Assembly: GCA_003963305.1 (NCBI GenBank)
Contig: RXJR01000018.1
Location: 62,001-126,000 of the forward strand
DNA: 64,000 bases
Origin: Candidatus Melainabacteria bacterium
Lineage (GTDB): Bacteria; Cyanobacteriota; Vampirovibrionia; Obscuribacterales; Obscuribacteraceae
Direction of reading: 5' to 3'
Part shown: positions 1 to 7,060 of the stretch, in pieces
Layout of the letters: each line of letters opens with the position of its first letter
Position numbering within the stretch: position 1 is the first letter of the stretch
The notes under the pieces: model-generated
The model's database searches: none
What the model was told of the DNA's origin: nothing
Seen by the model: only the letters and a program-made list of their open reading frames with translations
Position numbers and translations under genes: made by a program

Positions 1-271
1 CATCCTTGACCTTGTTTTTATCGAGATCTTCTTTCATCAATTCGCGCATCATGTGCTTAAAGAGTTGTCCTCCCTCTGCCATCATCCGCATGCCTTCGCT
101 CATACCGTCGGCTTTGAGTTCGGCTATTCGTTCGACCTGCTCGTCGGTCAGCTCGAGGTCGTGCAGCATTTCTGCTCCGAAGTGACCGAAGGGTCCATGT
201 CCGTGGCGTCCACCGGGTCCACCTGGTCCGTAGTGTTTGCCCCCGAACTTACCACCTGAAAATGGAAACAT
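1..271 (-). CDS. Spy/CpxP-like metal/envelope stress protein (partial)
   Basis: The gene runs off the left window edge; about 90 N-terminal residues are visible. The ATG sits just behind a strong GGAGGA ribosome site at 275-280. The first 30 residues are rich in Gly and His (for example GGRHGHGPFGHFG), followed by a helical part with LELTDEQVERIAEL, which resembles the LTxxQ motif of the Spy/CpxP family of periplasmic chaperones and metal-resistance proteins. No signal peptide is visible, unlike classical Spy. It is transcribed away from the His-rich MarR gene, which suggests control by that regulator and a role in metal or envelope stress; this is inferred. The C-terminus is not seen, so family membership is tentative. 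Confidence 0.6.
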   Translation of the reverse strand, partial: MFPFSGGKFGGKHYGPGGPGGRHGHGPFGHFGAEMLHDLELTDEQVERIAELKADGMSEGMRMMAEGGQLFKHMMRELMKEDLDKNKVKD

Positions 272-343
272 AAGTCCTCCAATCGCCAGTAATGGCGACA
301 GTCTTGAATATATTTAGTGTTTAGGGTATTTTTAATGTATGCA

Positions 344-364
344 CCTCATTGTGAGGCGCCTCAC
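344..364. promoter_or_regulatory. Overlapping palindromes in the divergent spy-like/marR control region
   Basis: Positions 351-364 form a perfect 14-bp palindrome (GTGAGGCGCCTCAC), and 344-356 form a second inverted repeat (CCTCA-TTG-TGAGG) that shares half of it. A direct repeat TCACTAAT follows at 361-368 and 381-388. MarR dimers bind palindromes in divergent promoter regions, so this is the likely operator of the adjacent regulator; binding itself is inferred. Confidence 0.55.
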
Positions 365-395
365 TAATTACTGAGTCTACTCACTAATATTCCCA

Positions 396-1178
396 GTGTC
401 AAGCGGCAGAAAAATAAAAAAGCAGGGGCGCAACGAGCACGGGCGGGGGGATGAGCCGCACGGTGAGCATGGGCGTGGCGCACATGGCGAACACGGACAT
501 GGTGAGCGCGGGCGCGATGAGCACGGTCATGGTGAACACGGACATGGTGAGCACGGGCATGGTGAGCGCGGGCGCGATGAGCACGGTCATGGTGAACACG
601 GACATGGTGCGCACGGACATGGTGAGCACGGGCGTGGCGAACACGGGCACGGTGAACATTCGCGAAAGGGAATGCGAGGATTCTTTCCGCCGCATGATGG
701 TACCCCAGCAGAAAATGCAATGGCGGCTTTGATGATGACTGCCAAAATGATTCATCGGTTCGGCGAATCCAGAATTGCGCAGAATAAGCAGTACAGCAAG
801 TTATCTGGCCCCCGCATGGGCGTGTTGTTTATTGTGCATCACACGGGTGGTATCAGGATGGGTGACCTGGCTGCCAGATTGAATGTGGCACCACGCACGG
901 TGACTGACTTGGTCGATGGTCTCGAACGTGATGGCTTCCTCCATCGGGTTCCAGACCCGCGCGATCGGCGTGCTTCGCTTCTTGAGCTCTCGGACTTTGC
1001 GAAGAAAGATTTTGACCGAATATCGGCTATGAGGAAAGCTTTCGTCGAAGAAATATTCTCGCCTTTGAGCAACGAAGAGAAAGAGGCACTGATTGCGCTA
1101 TTGAGTAAATTGCAGGAAGGTCCGATTCGAGATTTGTTGAATGGCAGCGCCGATGCTGATCAGCCGACGACTGATTAG
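396..1178 (+). CDS. MarR-family regulator with N-terminal His/Gly repeat
   Basis: The last 165 residues form a MarR winged helix: the recognition segment MGDLAARLNVAPRTVTDLV is followed by the wing with VPDPRDRRASLLEL. Residues 13-90 are a low-complexity tract of HGEHGRG/HGHGEHG units, unusual for MarR proteins and a plausible Zn, Ni, Cu or Co binding segment. The GTG start has no clear ribosome site; a second start, ATG at 672 behind AAAGGGA, would give a normal-length MarR without the repeat. The reading frame is open through the whole repeat, which argues for the long form. It lies divergent to a His-rich Spy-like gene, so both probably answer metal stress. The metal sensing role is inference. 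Confidence 0.8.
   Translation: MSSGRKIKKQGRNEHGRGDEPHGEHGRGAHGEHGHGERGRDEHGHGEHGHGEHGHGERGRDEHGHGEHGHGAHGHGEHGRGEHGHGEHSRKGMRGFFPPHDGTPAENAMAALMMTAKMIHRFGESRIAQNKQYSKLSGPRMGVLFIVHHTGGIRMGDLAARLNVAPRTVTDLVDGLERDGFLHRVPDPRDRRASLLELSDFAKKDFDRISAMRKAFVEEIFSPLSNEEKEALIALLSKLQEGPIRDLLNGSADADQPTTD
498..609 (+). repeat. 60-bp period repeat encoding the His/Gly tract
   Basis: Bases 498-549 and 558-609 are identical (52 of 52), giving a 60-bp period inside the His/Gly-coding part of the MarR gene. Less exact copies of the shorter unit (ATGGTGAGCACGG-type) extend on both sides. Such identity implies recent duplication or slippage. Confidence 0.8.
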
Positions 1179-1312
1179 GATGGCTGCCGTCGATCCTTCT
1201 GCTCAGATGTCTTCGTAGTCAATTGACAATCAATATTGTCATCGCGCTTGGTATTTGACGCTAATTTGACGTGATACCAGTAATTCTAAAGATTGAGCGA
1301 GGACTATGGACT

Positions 1313-1843
1313 ATGCAAACAATAGAGATAGATTTAAAAATCAGACGACTTACTCACGACGACTTCGAGGACGCTTACAGCTTAGTCCGCGACATATACG
1401 CGTCGACGGACATGATGTGCCAACCGTTCGACGAGAAATATCCCGATTTCGAATCATTTGAACGCGATTTGAATGAGCACGATGCGACAGAAGGCGCATT
1501 CTTTCTGGTCGCGCAGACGTCTCACGGGTTAGCGGGCTATGTCACTGTCAAACCAGTTTCTGCTGCGAAGCTTGCGCATACCGCTTACTTGAACATGGGC
1601 GTGAGTGAGAATTCTCGCCGCAAAGCGGTCGGCAGAGCACTCTTATCTGCGGCTTTATCTCAGATTGTAGCCGACGGTAAAATCGAGATTCTATATCTGA
1701 ATGTTCGAGCCGATAATTTTGCTGCGGTTAAGCTCTATCTGTCAGAAAAGTTCGAAGTCATCGCTGAACTCGAGAAGGATACAAAGATTGGCGACCGCTA
1801 TTACACGGGTCTTTTGATGCGGCGATTTATCATCAATTCCTGA
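1313..1843 (+). CDS. GNAT-family N-acetyltransferase
   Basis: A single GNAT domain: an N-terminal IRRLTHDDFEDAYSLV strand-helix, a central AYLNMGVSENSRRKAVGRALL that matches the acetyl-CoA pyrophosphate loop (R/Q-x-x-G-x-G/A), and a C-terminal LYLNVRADNFAAVKLYLSEKF, typical of the conserved N-x-x-A-x-x-x-Y region. About 176 residues, normal for the family. The ATG at 1313 lies 10 bases behind GAGCGAGGA; an in-frame GTG at 1271 would add 14 residues that do not look like family sequence. The acceptor substrate cannot be told from sequence. It stands alone and is followed by a strong hairpin. Confidence 0.8.
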   Translation: MQTIEIDLKIRRLTHDDFEDAYSLVRDIYASTDMMCQPFDEKYPDFESFERDLNEHDATEGAFFLVAQTSHGLAGYVTVKPVSAAKLAHTAYLNMGVSENSRRKAVGRALLSAALSQIVADGKIEILYLNVRADNFAAVKLYLSEKFEVIAELEKDTKIGDRYYTGLLMRRFIINS

Positions 1844-1880
1844 GTGGTCTGCTTGACGAACTAAGTAGTCTTATTACCGA

Positions 1881-1906
1881 AAAGAGCCTGGTTGCCCAGG
1901 CTCTTT
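1881..1906. terminator. Hairpin terminator between convergent genes
   Basis: A perfect 11-bp stem, AAAGAGCCTGG paired with CCAGGCTCTTT, around a 4-base loop. The T-run on the right and A-run on the left allow it to serve both the GNAT gene and the guanine deaminase gene that ends at 1950. Confidence 0.8.
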
Positions 1907-1949
1907 CCAGTTGTTAGTTCGTATCAGTGCGGGTTTCCAGTGTCAAACA

Positions 1950-3491
1950 CTAATTGTTGTCGTGCTTGGTTTCGCTGTTTACCAGAGTAGTGTCTCCACC
2001 ACGCTTGTAAAGGCGCTTGCCGTATACCCAGGTTTCATCGACGGCGCGGTCGTCGCCGACAGCAATTACTCCGAAGAGCAATTTAGCTGCTTGATCGATG
2101 TTCTTTGGAGAGTCGCCCTCTTTGACGATCAAGGTCTGGTGCCACTTGGTTGCAAGAGGTCCGCCGTTCCAATCGAGAACAACAAAGTCGGCTTCTTTGC
2201 CGGGGTTGAAGTTTCCGATCTTATCGTCGAGGTAGAGTCCGCGTGCACCACCCAGAGTGGCAGAATAGAAGGCGCGCATTGCATTGAGTTTATTGCGCTC
2301 AGCTTCTGATTCATTCTTCCAGCGTGGGTCGACGCTGCCGTCGAGCATGGTGTTGTTGCACATGCCGACTTTGTAGCCCTGGTTCAGAACGTTGATCATG
2401 GAGAAGCTGTTTCCTCCGCCCATGTCTGATCCGAATGAGAGGCGCACTCTTTCGTTCGGGTCAGTGGCTTTGCCCAATCGGAACAAGCCGCTGCCGAGGA
2501 AAGTGTTGGAGTTGGGGCAGAAAGAAACAGCGGCGCCGGCTTTGTGCAAGCGTGCGAATTCATTGTCTGACAACCATACGCCGTGTCCAGCGGTGAACTT
2601 CGGACCTACCAAGCCGTATTTTTCATAGCAAGCGAGGTAGTCTTTGCATTTGTGTTCTTCCGCAGCGTTGTGAGTTTCTGTTGGGTTTTCTGATACGTGA
2701 GTATTGATCCAGCAATCTGGATACTCTTTGTGCAGTTTTCCGCACATTGCCAGCAGGTCGTCTGAGTCACCGTATGCGAAGCGCGGTGTGATCGCGTAGA
2801 GGTTGCGTCCTTTGCCGTGATACTTTTCGATCAAGCGCTTGCTGCCATCGTAGAATGCTTGCGGAGGTGTGATCATGCCTTCTGGGGCGTTACGATCGAG
2901 ACCTGCAATTCCGCAGATGACGCGCATGTTGCGTCTGCTTGCTTCGTCGAAATATTGACCAACGGCTGATTCAGATGATGTTCCGAAGTCTTGCACGGTT
3001 GTGGTGCCGTTTGCCAACAGGTTATCGAAGAAGTGATTGATGCCTTCTTTTGCATAAGCAGCATCTTTGTACTTCATTTCTTCAGGGAAAATCCATTCTT
3101 GCAGCCAGGGCAGCAATTGTTCTCCATATGCGCCGAGAACACGAGTTTGCGGGAAGTGGATGTGACCATCGACAAACCCAGGCACAATGATGCGATTTGG
3201 TAGCGAGGTCACTTTCAGACCAGGATACTTGGCTATCGTGGCATCATAGGGTCCACATTCCTTGACGATACCGTTGTTGATTACCAGAAGACCATCTGGA
3301 TAGAAGCGTGCCGCTTCATCACCATGACCGGTCGGCTTGGACCAGGGGTCATCTACAAAGTCCAGGATTCCACTTCGTATCGCGACTGTGCCTTCGTCAG
3401 CAGCTTGCACTGATGGCAACGCGTTGAAACCGCACACCATCAGCGAGAATGCCACTGCGCAAGCCTTTTTTAGCGAACTTGCAAACGTCAT
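1950..3491 (-). CDS. guaD: Guanine deaminase with signal peptide
   Basis: An amidohydrolase that converts guanine to xanthine and ammonia. Zinc-site motifs are in place: VDGHIHFPQ (H110, H112), NTHVSEN, GHGVWLS and FGSDMGGG; the HFPQ and NTHVSEN forms are typical of guanine deaminase rather than other amidohydrolases. At 513 residues it is longer than the usual 430-450 because of an N-terminal stretch: a Lys-containing start, a hydrophobic core near residues 11-25 and an ALPSVQAADE cleavage site, which reads as a Sec signal peptide. Export is unusual for this cytosolic purine enzyme and suggests scavenging of guanine outside the cytoplasm (inference). The start follows AAGGAGC by a good spacing. 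No purine transporter or xanthine enzyme lies next to it. Confidence 0.88.
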   Translation of the reverse strand: MTFASSLKKACAVAFSLMVCGFNALPSVQAADEGTVAIRSGILDFVDDPWSKPTGHGDEAARFYPDGLLVINNGIVKECGPYDATIAKYPGLKVTSLPNRIIVPGFVDGHIHFPQTRVLGAYGEQLLPWLQEWIFPEEMKYKDAAYAKEGINHFFDNLLANGTTTVQDFGTSSESAVGQYFDEASRRNMRVICGIAGLDRNAPEGMITPPQAFYDGSKRLIEKYHGKGRNLYAITPRFAYGDSDDLLAMCGKLHKEYPDCWINTHVSENPTETHNAAEEHKCKDYLACYEKYGLVGPKFTAGHGVWLSDNEFARLHKAGAAVSFCPNSNTFLGSGLFRLGKATDPNERVRLSFGSDMGGGNSFSMINVLNQGYKVGMCNNTMLDGSVDPRWKNESEAERNKLNAMRAFYSATLGGARGLYLDDKIGNFNPGKEADFVVLDWNGGPLATKWHQTLIVKEGDSPKNIDQAAKLLFGVIAVGDDRAVDETWVYGKRLYKRGGDTTLVNSETKHDNN

Positions 3492-3624
3492 TAAAATTGC
3501 TCCTTGAGAAGGAAGTGATCTGAGAGTGTCGAGTCTAGCGCACAGTGCATATCTGTGAGGTGTATCAAGGATTAATTCTGCCGCTTGGTGTTAGGTAGGA
3601 TACTGTCCACATCTTGAAAAGCTT

Positions 3625-3783
3625 ATGGGGACTTTTGACTACTTGCCAAGCCGCGACTATGGAGAGGTTTTAGAGCGAGGACTTGCGCCGCGACGTGATG
3701 TTGGATTTAGTCGACGGCTTGGTCAGCTGTTTGGCTGGTCGAGAGAGACGTTATGGGCGAAGACGGTGTGGCGCATTAAGTGA
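3625..3783 (+). CDS. Possible small protein, 52 residues
   Basis: A short open frame from ATG to TGA in the 356-base gap between guaD and the kinase. The product begins MGTFDYLPSRDYGEVLERG and is Arg- and Trp-rich toward its end (RRLGQLFGWSRETLWAK). The composition is protein-like, but the ribosome site is weak (GAAAAGC) and I know no family. The rest of the gap shows only AT-rich sequence likely to hold the two divergent promoters. Confidence 0.3.
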   Translation: MGTFDYLPSRDYGEVLERGLAPRRDVGFSRRLGQLFGWSRETLWAKTVWRIK

Positions 3784-3847
3784 TCCGACCAGGTGTTTCT
3801 TTCGAACATTTGTAAGGGAACAATAGTTTCGTAGTTCAGGTACGGTT

Positions 3848-5620
3848 ATGGATTTAACACCTGCAGATTTGAAATCATCACCTGCGATTTCGACCCATCC
3901 GCTGCAGAACAGCACTTTCGTCGGCGGTCGATATGAAATTATCGATTTGATTGGGCAAGGCGGCGCAGGTGCCGTCTATAGGGTCAGGCATCAAGCACTT
4001 AACAAGATCTTTGCTCTCAAGGCCTTGTACGCGGGAGTCACAACGGATGAAAAAGCCTTGCGTCGATTTGACGCAGAGGCCAAGACCGTTGGTAATTTGA
4101 ACAATCCTTATTTGATTCAAGTGCACGACTATGGTGTCACAGATAGTGGCATTCCGTATATCGTGCTCGATTATATCGAAGGAACAAATCTTGCTGATGA
4201 GATTCTGAGACTGGGTCACCTTGATGAAGATCGGGTGTTGTCTATTTTCTCAAAGGTTTGTGAGGGGCTTGAGCACGCGCACACCAATCAGATTATTCAT
4301 CGTGATCTGAAGCCAAGCAATATCATGCTGCTGCGTAATGAGCGAGGACAGGAGATTCCCAAGATTGTCGATTTCGGAATAGCGAAAAGACAGTCGGTCG
4401 ACAACAGTGTCACTCAAACCGGCGAGATTTTCGGTACGCCCCTCTACATGAGCCCTGAGCAGTGTCTCGGTAAAGCGATAGACAGTAGAAGTGATATTTA
4501 CTCGTTAGGGTGCGTCATGTATGAGGCTCTCGCGGGAGCACCGCCATTTGTCGGCAGTAACCCGGTCGAGACGGTGTTGCGACATATCAATGACACGCCC
4601 CTTCCCTTGCGTAAGGCTTGTGGTGACTGGAAAATCAGCCCTGAGTCCGAGCGGGTCGTAATGGCGTGTCTTGAAAAAGACCCAAAGGATCGTCCGGAAA
4701 GCGCCATTGCAGTGCAAAGGAATTTGGAGCGTATTGCTCAGGGTGAAAAACCGGCGCTGCGAAAAGCTGCTCATCGTGTGAAGAAGCGGATGAGCAAAAC
4801 GCTACTTTTTTCCGTTATCAGTTTTCTGCTTGGTGGACTATTGCTGTATGCGTGCCTAATATTTGTTTATTTGCCTCACCGAAAGACAGCATCTAAAGGC
4901 TTTAGTCACGATTACGTTCTCGCACTTGGACTAGAGAAGCAGTTGCGTTATAAGGAAAGCATTGATGTTTTGTTGAATGCCATGAAAGTAAATGAAGGAC
5001 ATATGACGGAACAGCAGTTGCTGCCGTGCTACCTGGCATTAGTTGAAGATTTTGTCAAACTGGGAGATAAGGATAGTTCTGAAAAGTACTTCGACAAGAT
5101 GATGGACCTCGTTAAGCAGTCAACAGATAAATTGGCTGTCTTTCGTTATTCCTCGAAAGTCGGCGATACAATTGTTGATCCGCTGCGTAAAATCTACGCA
5201 TATGAAGAAGCAAGTTCCGTGTGGTCTTTAGCTGAGCCAACTAAGCCTGATTACCTATTGCACGTCTTAACCAACATGATCAAGCAATATCGTAAGCTGA
5301 ACATGGTGGACAAAGCTTCCCACAGCTTGCAGTATGCGCGGGAAATTATCGAGAAATATCCCGAAGTTAGTGACGTGTATAAGTGGCAAATTGCTGACTG
5401 CTCGGGGGTGATTTCTCTGCAAATGTCTCAACCTTCTCGGGCTTTGCAATATTTTCGACAGGCCAAAGAACTAGCTCGTCTGCTGAAAAACCAGCAGTAC
5501 TTGCAGCTTTCGGAGAAGCAAGAAGAGGATATCCTTAAGTCGCTCAACCAGGGCGTTAAGAGCGATACTGCTTCGAATGCCGAACTTCGCGATAATGGGC
5601 AAGAGAATATAGTGCACTGA
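3848..5620 (+). CDS. Membrane Ser/Thr protein kinase with TPR-like C-terminal domain
   Basis: A Hanks-type kinase (PknB-like). Residues about 28-295 hold the catalytic domain: glycine loop GQGGAGAVY (37-45), ATP lysine K58 in FALK, catalytic HRDLKPSN (151-158), DFG (175-177), activation segment ending GTPLYMSPEQ. After a basic linker one transmembrane helix (about 312-335, SVISFLLGGLLLYACLIFVYL) precedes about 255 residues of helical repeats that look TPR-like. The kinase therefore lies in the cytoplasm and the repeat domain outside it, fit to sense a ligand or partner. All catalytic residues are present, so activity is expected. Substrates are unknown. It ends 18 bases from a convergent gene. 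Confidence 0.9.
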   Translation: MDLTPADLKSSPAISTHPLQNSTFVGGRYEIIDLIGQGGAGAVYRVRHQALNKIFALKALYAGVTTDEKALRRFDAEAKTVGNLNNPYLIQVHDYGVTDSGIPYIVLDYIEGTNLADEILRLGHLDEDRVLSIFSKVCEGLEHAHTNQIIHRDLKPSNIMLLRNERGQEIPKIVDFGIAKRQSVDNSVTQTGEIFGTPLYMSPEQCLGKAIDSRSDIYSLGCVMYEALAGAPPFVGSNPVETVLRHINDTPLPLRKACGDWKISPESERVVMACLEKDPKDRPESAIAVQRNLERIAQGEKPALRKAAHRVKKRMSKTLLFSVISFLLGGLLLYACLIFVYLPHRKTASKGFSHDYVLALGLEKQLRYKESIDVLLNAMKVNEGHMTEQQLLPCYLALVEDFVKLGDKDSSEKYFDKMMDLVKQSTDKLAVFRYSSKVGDTIVDPLRKIYAYEEASSVWSLAEPTKPDYLLHVLTNMIKQYRKLNMVDKASHSLQYAREIIEKYPEVSDVYKWQIADCSGVISLQMSQPSRALQYFRQAKELARLLKNQQYLQLSEKQEEDILKSLNQGVKSDTASNAELRDNGQENIVH

Positions 5621-5638
5621 GCGTAGTGCCCTTGCGTG

Positions 5639-6028
5639 TCAGTACGATGGATCGTAGAGTCGCTTTGACCAGGCTTCGCGGATGGCGAGATCAATGGAGT
5701 TCGCACTCTGATTGTTGTCGATAGCATTCAGTCCGGCTCGTGCCGCGGCCTCATCTGGTGAGCCGGCAAATTTGTCGAACAGTCCCGTAAAGTACAGTTC
5801 GCGACGAAACTGATGCTCCGCTTCTTCGACGTCGTTGTGCATGAGTGCGGTATGTGCTGCATTCATTATGGCTGCGCTATTGTCGCGTGCCCAGTCGAGG
5901 CGACCAAATACGGCGTTCATAGGGAATGTATGGCAGAAGTGCTCTTCCGAATAACTGTATGCGTCCAAAATGGTTTCGTGCGTGCGTCTGACAGTTTTGC
6001 CCGCAATTTCAAATGGATTGATGTCCAT
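5639..6028 (-). CDS. Hypothetical protein
   Basis: I do not recognise the family. The 129-residue product is soluble, acidic and mostly helical, with SYSEEHFCHTFPM near the start and a run of Ala/Glu-rich helices (HTALMHNDVEEAEHQFRREL). It has no signal peptide or membrane segment. The ATG at 6028 follows GGAGGA by five bases, which decides against the upstream TTG at 6040. It faces the kinase gene tail to tail. The 300 bases beyond its start, up to 6329, hold no convincing gene. Confidence 0.6.
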   Translation of the reverse strand: MDINPFEIAGKTVRRTHETILDAYSYSEEHFCHTFPMNAVFGRLDWARDNSAAIMNAAHTALMHNDVEEAEHQFRRELYFTGLFDKFAGSPDEAAARAGLNAIDNNQSANSIDLAIREAWSKRLYDPSY

Positions 6029-6328
6029 AGTGTCCTCCAATGGATGTGGTTTAGAATTTAGTCAGGAGTTTTGGCAAAATCAGGGCACAACGCAACAGCT
6101 TCATGTCTGGCGTTTTCGGTGATTTATGTGTGCTTTTCGAATTTGCCATGCAATTGCCAGATTTGAGGATTAGAGTGTTATCCAAGACAGCGGAGTCGGA
6201 ATAACATCTATGTAGAATTTGTTTGGAGTCCAGTCTGCTGTTCGATACCATAAGTGGTGCATTTGCCCGAACAGTTCGTGTAGGGATCAAAATGCTAAAC
6301 TGCATCAATAGGTTCACTGGTGCTTCTA

Positions 6329-7051
6329 ATGCGTTTAAACAAAGGTTTGATTGTTGCTTGCTTGATGTTCGGACTGCCGGCTGCCAGCTTCGCCGCGAAG
6401 TTTAATCAGGATGATTTGTTCAAGGCGGTGCCGAGTCAGAGTAAGACCGTGACTCCGAGTCCTGCTGCGACGTCGAATGCGGCTGGGGCGTTTGTTAACA
6501 CGGTTAGTAGCATTAAGGATGCCGATAAAAAGGCAAAGGCTCGTAAGTTCCTGCCGATTGCGAATGCAAAAATTGCTGAGGAGCCTAACAATGCACAGTA
6601 TTATCTGGCTCGGGCGCAGATTTACCGTGATTTAGAAGATTATCAATTGGCTCTTAAGGACGTGAATCGATCACTTGAGCTTAAACCTTCAAATCAAATT
6701 GCTTATGAATTTCGAGCCGCTATTTATGGTCAGTTGCTCGATTGGTCGAGCTCGTTGCGAGATATAAACAAGGCTATTGAGATTGGACCTCAAAAGGCAG
6801 ACCTGTTCCAGAGTCGAGCAACCAATCTTCTGTTTATGGAAAGATTTCAGGAAGCTCTTGCTGCAATCGATCGGTCGATAGCGATGGATTCAAATATTGC
6901 CTCATCATATGCAATACGAGGGTCTGCGCGCTTTCACTTGCACAATTACAAAGGTGCTCAGGAAGATTTGTTGCGAGCAGAGTCGATGGAACCGGGAAAC
7001 GCGATTGCAGCACGTTTGCGAAGCCTTCTCCAAGCGGCGAAGCGCAATTGA
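6329..7051 (+). CDS. Exported TPR-repeat protein
   Basis: The N-terminus MRLNKGLIVACLMFGLPAA and a cleavage site near SFAAKF form a signal peptide. After a Thr/Ser/Ala linker, residues about 70-235 hold at least four TPR units (ARAQIYRDLEDYQLALKDV; AIYGQLLDWSSSLRDI; ATNLLFMERFQEALAAI; ARFHLHNYKGAQEDLL). Its likely role is scaffolding of protein complexes in the periplasm or at the surface. An in-frame GTG at 6320 is an alternative start. The next gene begins nine bases after the stop, so the two are very likely one operon, and the TPR protein may assist the giant low-complexity protein; that link is inference. Confidence 0.8.
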   Translation: MRLNKGLIVACLMFGLPAASFAAKFNQDDLFKAVPSQSKTVTPSPAATSNAAGAFVNTVSSIKDADKKAKARKFLPIANAKIAEEPNNAQYYLARAQIYRDLEDYQLALKDVNRSLELKPSNQIAYEFRAAIYGQLLDWSSSLRDINKAIEIGPQKADLFQSRATNLLFMERFQEALAAIDRSIAMDSNIASSYAIRGSARFHLHNYKGAQEDLLRAESMEPGNAIAARLRSLLQAAKRN

Positions 7052-7060
7052 GGGAAAGTC

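Noticed and set aside
364-755. Long reverse open frames across the MarR His-repeat
   Set aside because: They arise from the GC-rich, repeat-coding strand; the products are His/Arg or Thr/Met repeats without ribosome sites, and the forward frame continues into a clear MarR fold.
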